DNA from: Fimbriiglobus sp.
GTDB lineage: Bacteria > Planctomycetota > Planctomycetia > Gemmatales > Gemmataceae
Length of the DNA stretch: 15,247 bases
Reading direction: 5' to 3'
Assembly (NCBI GenBank): GCA_025352585.1
Contig: JANXTD010000268.1
Span: 1 to 15,247, forward strand
Positions 5,768-12,545 of this stretch are shown here, one piece after another (positions within the stretch are counted from its first letter, which is position 1; every line of letters begins with the position of its first letter). A model generated the notes under the pieces. It was not told the DNA's origin. It saw nothing but the letters and a program-made list of their open reading frames with translations, and searched no databases. The translations under genes were made by a program, and so were the position numbers.

Positions 5768-8700
5768 TTACAGCAGCCGCGCACGCCGGCGCAGCAGCCA
5801 CTCCGCGCCCAGCAGCGACAGCAGCAGCGTGAAGGTCGCGGCGTGGTTCCACAGCGGCACCGGCGGCACCGGCTGGTTCAGCGGCACGCGCACGACCTCC
5901 GGCAAGTCATCGACGAGCTTGTCGGCGTCGGCGAGGGTGTAGAACTTGCCGCGGCTCTCGGCGGCCGCGCGGCTCAGCGCCTGGCGGTCCATGTCGATGC
6001 GGTCACGCTCGCCCGGCGGCGGCAGGACTTTCGCCTCGGCGCGCGGCCGGCTGCCGGTCACGGCGGGGTCGGTCAACTCGAAGCGGTACTGGCCCTCGGG
6101 GGTGCGCGTGAGTAGCGTCTGGTACTCGGCACGCGTCCCCTCGACCCTGGCGAGTTGCACGATCTGCGACTCGCTCGGCCCCCCCGGCTTCAGCGGCGTC
6201 CGCTCGACTTTCACGCGCACGGGGGCGTCCTCGGCCGGCGGCGGGGCGTCGTCGGGGAAGCGAACCGTGAGGCGAATCGGCTCGTCGCGGCGGTAGTTGG
6301 TCTGCTTGTCGGTGCGAACCTCCGGGCGCGTCACCCGGTTGCGTGAGAGCGTCCGTACCGCCTGGAGCCAGAACTGGTTGTAGCGCTCCTCGCCGGCGCG
6401 GAAGCGCCAGCGCCAGGTCTCGTCGAAGCCGAAGAACATCACCCGGCCCGAGCCGACGAACTGCTGCAAGATCAGCGGGTGTTTCTCGCCGGGGTAGCCG
6501 TCGGCGACGCGGTCGGGGTGGACGGCCAGCACTTCGGCCGTGGGCTTGCGGCGGTAGCCGGACGACGCCCAGTAGAGCGGCTTGAAGTTGGCCCACAGCT
6601 TGGCGTTCTCGCCGTCGTCGCTGAGCAGCCGCAAGAGTGCGTGGGACCGGCCGAAGGGCGTGAACTTGGGCCGGTAGCCGTCGGCGATCGGCGTCGCCGG
6701 GTCGTCGGTCGCGGCAACCTCGGCCGGGGCGACCGGCAGCAACTCGCCGAGTGGGGTGCCGAAGAGCTTCGAGGGCGTCGCTTGCGAGCCGGCGAGGAAC
6801 AGCAGACCGCCGCCGCGGACCTTGACGAACTCCGCCAGGTCGGCCAGGAACGCATTGGCCCGCGGCAAGCTCGCCGGATCGACGTCGCCCCACAACACCA
6901 CGTCGTAGGCGAGCAGTTCGGTCCGCGTCGGCAGGTTGCGCAAGGCACTCTTGTCCTGCTCGGCGTAGCCGGGTGCGGCGTCGAGGAGCATCGAACTGAG
7001 TTCGACAGTCTTGTTGCCGACGATCGCGTCACTCTCCCGTTCGAGCAGCACCTTCAGGAAGCGGAATTCGTAGCGCGGCGAGCCTTCGAGGTAGAGCACC
7101 TTGAGCCGGCGATTCTCGGTGACCAGCACCACCCGTTCGAGGCGGTTGTTGGCCGTCTCGACTTCGCCGGCCTGCGGCGGCACCTCGATGACGAATGTCT
7201 TCTCGCCAGCCTCCTGGGCGACAGTGGTGAGCTTCACCGGCAGCGGCTTGCCCGACGGGTCGAGGGTCACCATCGCCCGGCCACGCTCGACGAGCTTGTC
7301 GCCCTGACGCTCCGACAGAATCACCGGGACGGTTACGGCGGCCTTGCCGTCGCCGATGCCGCGCGAGGTTAGGCGGGCCTCGAACACCAGCGTGTCGCCC
7401 TTCAAGACGACTTCCTCGGTCTTCAAGTCGCTGAGCGCCACGTCGGCCGGCTCGCGGCTCTCGCCGAGGCCGACGAGGTAGAGCGGCACCCCGGCCCGCG
7501 CGGCTTCTCGGCCGGCCTTCGCCAAATCGTCGCCGCCGGTCACGACGCCGTCGGTGTAGGCGATCACCGCTTCGAGCGAGCCGCCGCGGAACGCCTTCAG
7601 CACGGCCTGGACGGCGTCGCCGAGGCGCGACTGCTCGCCGTCGGCCACCAGCGCGTTGACGGCGTCTTGGCCCGCCTGGAGGTCACCCGGCTCGACGCAG
7701 TCGCTGACGAGTTTCGCCTGCTCCGCGATCGTGTAGACGTGGACTTTCACCTGCTTCTCGGTCAGCAGTCGCTCGAGAAGCCCGTCGCCGGGGCGGGTCA
7801 CGAGGAGCTTCGCCAGCCGCAGGCGGTCGAGTGGTGTGAGGTTGTCGAGGCCGCCGAGTTTGGCTGCTTTTGCGCGGACCTCCGGCTCCTGGAAGTCGTC
7901 AACGGTCGCCATGCTCAGGCTCGTGTCGAGCAGCACCGCCACGTCCGGCCAGCCCTCGCGGTCGAACGTGAGGCGCGACTGCGGCAGCACGAAGAACAGC
8001 AACACGCCGAGCGCGGCGAGCCGCAAGAGTAGCGGCAACAGCACCGCCGACCAGCGCCCCGCGGCGCGGCGTTCGAGCCGGTAGAGTGCCCCCACCAGCA
8101 CGAGCATCCCCACGCCGACCCCGGCGACGATGCGGCCGTCGAGGCGACTGCCCTTACCGAACACCGCGCTCTGTTCGAGCCGCCAGCGCGTGCCTTCGCC
8201 GGGCGCGGCGGTCGGCACGCCCAGCGTGCCTTCGAGCGACGAGCGCACGCCGTCGGGGGCGAAGTCGAGCAGCCGGCCGGTCGCGGCGTGATGCGCCAGC
8301 GTCGCCAGCAGGGCGAGCGCGATACCCAGCGGGATCAGCGTCGCCAGCGGGCCGAGGAGTCGCAGCAGGGAGCGCGGCTCGGGCTGCGCGGTGCCGTGGC
8401 TGCCGGAGCGGCCGGGGCCGTAGTACCAGGCCACGCCGAGTTCGACGAGCATCGCCGCGAGCGCCGCGAACAGCAGCCACCGCGCGACGACCGGGCCTTG
8501 CGGCTTCGGGGTCAGCGTCACCTCGCCGTCACCGCCGGCGAGCAGCTTCGCGTCCGTCGGGTCGAGCGTCACCGTGACGCCGTTCAAGCCTTTGAAGTCG
8601 CCGGCGTCGAGCTTGCGCAAGTCCGACTCGCCCTCGGGCACGTTCACGGCGAACAGCCGGTCGCGCTGACTGCCCAGGCCGACGCGGTACAGCCCTGACA

Positions 8701-10750
8701 AGGTCGCGTCGCCGAAGCGCACCAGCCCCACGTCGTCGCCGGCCACCACCGGCACGCTGACGCTCAGGTTCTCCGGCCCGGTCACGGTCGCGGTCAGGCC
8801 GACGGACGTGGCCGGCAGGAACTCTTCGAGGGTGTCGCCGACGCGCACGGTGCGGCGGTCGCTCGTCGTCACGGCGAAGCGCAACAGTTCGTGCATGAAT
8901 GGCAGGTAGGTCGGCAGGATCGGCCAGTCGCTCCACTCGGTGTTCAGCGTTGTCGTTAGAACGACCACCCGGCCGCGGTGCCGGGACCACTCGACCAAGG
9001 CGGCGTCGAGGCGTTCGGCCGGCTTCGGGGCCGCGTCGGCGGCCGGCAGTTCGGGCTTCGCGGGGGCCTGGCCGGCGGGGGCGAACGACAGGATGCGGCG
9101 GGCGCGGCCGTCGGCCGGGGCGTCGAGCGTCAGGTACTTCTTGAACGGCACCGTCGTCAGTGCCGCCCGCACGTTGTCGTCGCGGAACGCGGCCAGCGGC
9201 GGCCGGCGGTACGAGTCTTCGCTGGCGACCAGCCGGAACCCGGTGTCGTCCGCGTCGGCGGAACCCTTGACGACGCCGAGCTTGCCCGGCAACAGCCCCT
9301 CGCCGTCGGCGAACAGGACACGGTTGTACCACTCGACGTTGGCCGCGGCGTTCGGCCCTAGGGCGACGACGACCCCGCCGCCACGCTTCAGGTGGGCCGT
9401 CAGACGCGACACTTCCGCGGGCGTGAGCGTCGGCACGTCGCACAGGTAGACGCAATCGACGCTCGTCAGGTCGCCCAGCGTCGGGTCGGCGAACTCGCCG
9501 AGTGTGAGGGTCTTCGGCCGCACGGGGTTACCGGGGGCGCGGCGGCCGGCCGGTTCGAGGGCTTCGTGCAGGTACTCGCTGGCCCGCTGCAACGGATCCG
9601 CCGACGGCTTGCCGTTCACCAACACCACCGGCAGGGCGTCGCGCACCTCGACGGCCAGGGTCCGCGTGTCGTCGGCCGGCAGGTCGTCGGCCTCGACGAG
9701 CTTGAGTTGCACGAGGTGCAGTCCCGGCTCGCGGAAGCGGCTGGCCCCGGCGAGCGCGAACGTGACCGTGGTGCGCTGGCCGGCGGGGATCGACTCGAGG
9801 ACGCGCGTCTCGACCGGCAGCACCACCGCGTCCGGCCCGCTCGCCGACGGCCGACCCAGCGAGAGTTCAAGCCGCACCGCCTTCTTTTCGCTTCGGCCAA
9901 AGTTCTGCACCGTCGCCGTGACGGCCGCCGGGGCCTCGGCCAGCGCCACCGCGTCGTTGAGCGACAAATCGACGAGGGCGACGTTCTCCGCCTCGCCGAC
10001 CGACGCATCGACCACGGCGACTTCGGCGCGCGGCAAGATGCCGCGCCAGATCTCCGGCACCGTGCCGTCGGGCTTCGGCAGCAGCCCGGCCCACGCGGAC
10101 TTTTGCAGGTCGGTGAACAGCATCACCTGCCGGCGCGGGAAGCTGCGCGGCGAGCGGCTGAGCGTCTCAGCCACGAGGGCCAACCCCGCGGCCAGGTCGG
10201 TCGTGCCGTGCGTCACCTTGAGCGTGCGCAACTCGGCCAGCACCTTCTCGGTGTCGGCCGACGGGCCGGGGACGATCGCCTGCGCGCCGTTGGCCAGCAC
10301 GATCAGCGTGAAGCCGTCGCCGGGGCTGGCCGCCTCGATCGTCGCCTCGAGTTGCTTCACGGCGTGGTCGAAGCGGGTCGAATCTTCGTGCCGCGTCGTC
10401 ATGCTCAGCGAGGCGTCGAGCACCAGAATGCGGTGGGTCCGCGGGGCGTTCATCGACACCTCGACCGCCCCCGGCCGCACCGCCTGCCAGGCCCGCTCGG
10501 CCCACGGCGTCGCCGCGCACATCCCCGCGAGCGGCAGCAGCAGTGCTAGCACGCGGGCCGTGAGCAGAAGCCAGCGATCGACGCGCCGGCGGTGCCGCTT
10601 CTGGGCCGTGACGAGGAAGCGCGTCGCCGCCCACTCGACGACCTGGAAGCGTTGCCGGCTCAGCAGGTGAATCAGCACGGGCACGGCCGCGGCGACGGCC
10701 ATTGCCCCGGCGGCGACGAGCGGCAGGGCGAACGAGGCGAACAGAATCAT
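5768..10750 (-). CDS. Giant BatA/double-VWA membrane protein with GATase-like domain
   Basis: 1660-aa membrane protein that looks like two planctomycete proteins joined in one frame. Half 1: BatA N-terminal segment with two helices (about 6-30 and 60-80), then a VWA domain with a metal-binding MIDAS motif (Asp112-x-Ser114-x-Ser116, Thr184, Asp214), a GATase-like stretch near 370-480 and a helix at about 754-776. Half 2: helices near 792-820, 865-885 and 895-917, a second VWA starting at DTSLS (942-946), a second GATase-like region at about 1216-1450 (starting LKVLYLEGSPRYEFR), and a C-terminal helix near 1635-1653. VWA domains bind protein partners through a metal ion; in Bat operons they accompany MoxR ATPases, which are absent here. 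Start ATG at 10750 with GGAG 6 nt upstream. There is no good internal start at the join. Precise role unknown. Confidence 0.88.
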   Translation of the reverse strand: MILFASFALPLVAAGAMAVAAAVPVLIHLLSRQRFQVVEWAATRFLVTAQKRHRRRVDRWLLLTARVLALLLPLAGMCAATPWAERAWQAVRPGAVEVSMNAPRTHRILVLDASLSMTTRHEDSTRFDHAVKQLEATIEAASPGDGFTLIVLANGAQAIVPGPSADTEKVLAELRTLKVTHGTTDLAAGLALVAETLSRSPRSFPRRQVMLFTDLQKSAWAGLLPKPDGTVPEIWRGILPRAEVAVVDASVGEAENVALVDLSLNDAVALAEAPAAVTATVQNFGRSEKKAVRLELSLGRPSASGPDAVVLPVETRVLESIPAGQRTTVTFALAGASRFREPGLHLVQLKLVEADDLPADDTRTLAVEVRDALPVVLVNGKPSADPLQRASEYLHEALEPAGRRAPGNPVRPKTLTLGEFADPTLGDLTSVDCVYLCDVPTLTPAEVSRLTAHLKRGGGVVVALGPNAAANVEWYNRVLFADGEGLLPGKLGVVKGSADADDTGFRLVASEDSYRRPPLAAFRDDNVRAALTTVPFKKYLTLDAPADGRARRILSFAPAGQAPAKPELPAADAAPKPAERLDAALVEWSRHRGRVVVLTTTLNTEWSDWPILPTYLPFMHELLRFAVTTSDRRTVRVGDTLEEFLPATSVGLTATVTGPENLSVSVPVVAGDDVGLVRFGDATLSGLYRVGLGSQRDRLFAVNVPEGESDLRKLDAGDFKGLNGVTVTLDPTDAKLLAGGDGEVTLTPKPQGPVVARWLLFAALAAMLVELGVAWYYGPGRSGSHGTAQPEPRSLLRLLGPLATLIPLGIALALLATLAHHAATGRLLDFAPDGVRSSLEGTLGVPTAAPGEGTRWRLEQSAVFGKGSRLDGRIVAGVGVGMLVLVGALYRLERRAAGRWSAVLLPLLLRLAALGVLLFFVLPQSRLTFDREGWPDVAVLLDTSLSMATVDDFQEPEVRAKAAKLGGLDNLTPLDRLRLAKLLVTRPGDGLLERLLTEKQVKVHVYTIAEQAKLVSDCVEPGDLQAGQDAVNALVADGEQSRLGDAVQAVLKAFRGGSLEAVIAYTDGVVTGGDDLAKAGREAARAGVPLYLVGLGESREPADVALSDLKTEEVVLKGDTLVFEARLTSRGIGDGKAAVTVPVILSERQGDKLVERGRAMVTLDPSGKPLPVKLTTVAQEAGEKTFVIEVPPQAGEVETANNRLERVVLVTENRRLKVLYLEGSPRYEFRFLKVLLERESDAIVGNKTVELSSMLLDAAPGYAEQDKSALRNLPTRTELLAYDVVLWGDVDPASLPRANAFLADLAEFVKVRGGGLLFLAGSQATPSKLFGTPLGELLPVAPAEVAATDDPATPIADGYRPKFTPFGRSHALLRLLSDDGENAKLWANFKPLYWASSGYRRKPTAEVLAVHPDRVADGYPGEKHPLILQQFVGSGRVMFFGFDETWRWRFRAGEERYNQFWLQAVRTLSRNRVTRPEVRTDKQTNYRRDEPIRLTVRFPDDAPPPAEDAPVRVKVERTPLKPGGPSESQIVQLARVEGTRAEYQTLLTRTPEGQYRFELTDPAVTGSRPRAEAKVLPPPGERDRIDMDRQALSRAAAESRGKFYTLADADKLVDDLPEVVRVPLNQPVPPVPLWNHAATFTLLLSLLGAEWLLRRRARLL

Positions 10751-10796
10751 GGGCCACTCCGCGGTGCGCTGACGTGTTCAGTATTGCGAGCGGCGG

Positions 10797-10815
10797 GGAA
10801 ATTTCCGTAGGAAAT
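10797..10815. promoter_or_regulatory. Operator-like triple GGAAAT/ATTTCC repeat in divergent region
   Basis: GGAAATTTCCGTAGGAAAT holds a perfect 10-bp palindrome (10797-10806) and a further half-site (10810-10815), so ATTTCC and GGAAAT are also inverted around GTA. It is an AT-rich patch in a GC-rich 88-bp region, lying 46 bp from the BatA/VWA start and 23 bp from the sigma factor start. No convincing -35/-10 pair was seen in this region on either strand, so the promoters may use another sigma factor. A binding site shared by both genes is a guess from symmetry and position. Confidence 0.35.
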
Positions 10816-10838
10816 CCGGCCGCGCGGGAACAACATCA

Positions 10839-12392
10839 GTGATGAGACCCGACCACTCCCTGATGTTTCGGCGACAACTCGCGGCGATGCGGGCCGAGCC
10901 GTTCGCCGCCGTGCCCGACGCCGAGTTGCTCACACGCTACAACGCCGGCCGCGACGAGGCGGCGTTCGAGGAACTCGCCCGGCGGCACGGCGGCATGGTC
11001 TGGGCCGTCTGCCGGCAACTGCTGCCCGACCCGGCCGACGCCGAGGACGCGTTCCAGGCCGTGTTCCTGGCGTTCGTCAAGTCGAGCGGCCGGGTGCGCG
11101 GCGGCAACGTCGGCGCGTGGCTGCACGGCACGGCGGTGCGTGGGGCGATGAAGCTGCGCCGGGGGGCGGTGCGGGCGCGGCAACGCGACCGGGCGACCGC
11201 CAAGCCCGAAACCGCCACCCCGCCGGGCGACTGGAACGAGTTACTGGCGGCCGTCAACGACGAGGTCGGCCGCTTGCCGGAGGCGTTGCGCACGGCGTTC
11301 GTGGTCTGCGACCTCGAAGGCGTGCCGCAGCCGGAGGCCGCGACCCGCCTCGGCTGGAAGGCCGGGACGCTGACCGGCCGGCTCTCGAAGGCGCGCCAGC
11401 GACTGCTCGACGCGCTCACGAAACGCGGCCTGGCCCCCGCGGCGACGCTGGGGCTACTGGGCCTGAGCGCGGCGACCACCTCGGCCGACGTGCCGTTGAA
11501 GTTACTGGTGACGGTGCTGAACTTCCCGTCGGCGGCACCGGGCACGATTCCGGTCGCGCTGGCAGCCCTATCTGTGGAGATCGTGCCGATGGCCCTCTCG
11601 AAAGTGAAACTGCTCGCGGTGGCCGCGATGCTGACATGCGGCCTCGCCGCCGGCACCGGCACGGTGCTGGTCCAAGTCGCCGACGCCCAGGGACCGCCGG
11701 CCACGCGGCCGGGCGGTGCGCCAACCGCGGAACCCGCGGCCAGCACCCTGCCGGCTGCTGACCCCAAGCCGCCGGCGGTGGCGGAGGTCGAGTACAAGTA
11801 CATCGGGCGGCAGTTCGACGTGCCGGGCAAAGCCCTCGAACCGCCGGCGTTCGGCGGCACTGTCAGCCTCATCATGCAGGAGCAGTCCCGCGGCGGGTGG
11901 CAATTCGCGGGCACGTTCGACGCCAGGTTTGCGGGCGACGAATTTGAAGGCCTGGACAACTACAGAAACTTCAAGCCGTCTCTGAAAAAGGATACCGTCC
12001 TCGATGTCACCGTCATGGTGTTCAAGAGGTCGCGCCCGCCGGCACCGGTGGCCGCCGCAGGTGGCGAGGGCAAGGCGAGTACATATCGCAGTTTTCTCGG
12101 TGCCGGTGGCTACCCGAGTGCCGCGCCCGACCCGCTCAGTTACGAGGGCCCCGGCGGCCCGCCCGCCGCGGCCCCGGTCGTCGAGAGCGAGCCGGTCGTG
12201 ATCACTTACAAGGGCGTGGGCGCGGAGGTAATGGAGGCGCTTTGCGAGCGGCTTCTGACCAAGCCCGCGAGGGCGATTCCCGCCACGGCATCCAGCGTCG
12301 TCATTCTCAACGCCAAGCCGGCGGACATCGCGAAGCTGAAGAAAGTCCTGGCGGAGTTGGAGAAGGCCGCGGCAGACATTCCCCAGGTGTGA
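10839..12392 (+). CDS. ECF-type RNA polymerase sigma factor with membrane-anchored C-terminal extension
   Basis: 517-aa planctomycete-type ECF sigma factor; family members direct RNA polymerase to specific promoters. Region 2 spans about 32-108 (YNAGRDEAAFEELARRH, then DAEDAFQAVFLAF) and region 4 about 145-195 (LPEALRTAFVVCDLEG, then an HTH ending LSKARQRLLDAL). Unlike normal ~180-aa ECF factors it continues past residue 200: a hydrophobic stretch at 204-245, a probable membrane helix at 256-280, a Pro/Ala-rich linker (about 284-315), then an envelope-side segment. The last 63 residues (ITYKGVGAEVMEALC to the end) resemble a secretin N-type subdomain, a weak call. Starts GTG 10839 and ATG 10842 are adjacent; GGGAA at 10826-10830 fits either. 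Divergent from the BatA/VWA gene and upstream of a kinase gene; no separate anti-sigma gene is present, so the extension may regulate it. Confidence 0.88.
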   Translation: MMRPDHSLMFRRQLAAMRAEPFAAVPDAELLTRYNAGRDEAAFEELARRHGGMVWAVCRQLLPDPADAEDAFQAVFLAFVKSSGRVRGGNVGAWLHGTAVRGAMKLRRGAVRARQRDRATAKPETATPPGDWNELLAAVNDEVGRLPEALRTAFVVCDLEGVPQPEAATRLGWKAGTLTGRLSKARQRLLDALTKRGLAPAATLGLLGLSAATTSADVPLKLLVTVLNFPSAAPGTIPVALAALSVEIVPMALSKVKLLAVAAMLTCGLAAGTGTVLVQVADAQGPPATRPGGAPTAEPAASTLPAADPKPPAVAEVEYKYIGRQFDVPGKALEPPAFGGTVSLIMQEQSRGGWQFAGTFDARFAGDEFEGLDNYRNFKPSLKKDTVLDVTVMVFKRSRPPAPVAAAGGEGKASTYRSFLGAGGYPSAAPDPLSYEGPGGPPAAAPVVESEPVVITYKGVGAEVMEALCERLLTKPARAIPATASSVVILNAKPADIAKLKKVLAELEKAAADIPQV

Positions 12393-12418
12393 GTAACCCC
12401 GGCGAGCCGCGTGTTTCA

Positions 12419-12440
12419 GCGACCGGAGGCCTTCCGTCGC
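12419..12440 (+). terminator. Candidate hairpin after the sigma factor gene
   Basis: GCGACCGGA (12419-12427), loop GGCC, and TTCCGTCGC (12432-12440) form a stem of 5 bp, one C-C mismatch and 3 bp (one G-U). It lies 27 nt after the sigma factor stop codon. There is no U-tract, so it is at best a weak or Rho-assisted terminator. Confidence 0.3.
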
Positions 12441-12466
12441 CAGCCGCCGTTGGGGCCGGTCTTCCG

Positions 12467-12496
12467 TTCACCCCACGCGCTGGCGTGTGCTACACT
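12467..12496 (+). promoter_or_regulatory. Candidate promoter for the kinase gene
   Basis: TTCACC (12467-12472) and TACACT (12491-12496) are separated by 18 nt, a moderate match to the housekeeping consensus, giving a start near 12503 and a leader of about 43 nt. It implies that the kinase can be transcribed separately from the sigma factor gene 153 bp upstream. Confidence 0.4.
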
Positions 12497-12511
12497 CACG
12501 CGGGCGACTGC

Positions 12512-12525
12512 GTGCGGTACCGCAC
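12512..12525. promoter_or_regulatory. 14-bp perfect palindrome in the kinase leader
   Basis: GTGCGGTACCGCAC is a perfect palindrome placed just after the predicted transcription start and 20 nt before the kinase ATG, a position suited to a repressor site. In DNA this GC-rich a few such palindromes are expected per 15 kb by chance, so the call is weak. Confidence 0.2.
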
Positions 12526-12545
12526 ACTCCGGGGCGGGGACGACG

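Noticed and set aside
8250..8452. Internal start codon splitting the VWA protein into two genes
   Set aside because: Between the Met at residue 767 and the second half there is no ATG with a ribosome-binding site and no stop; the frame is continuous.
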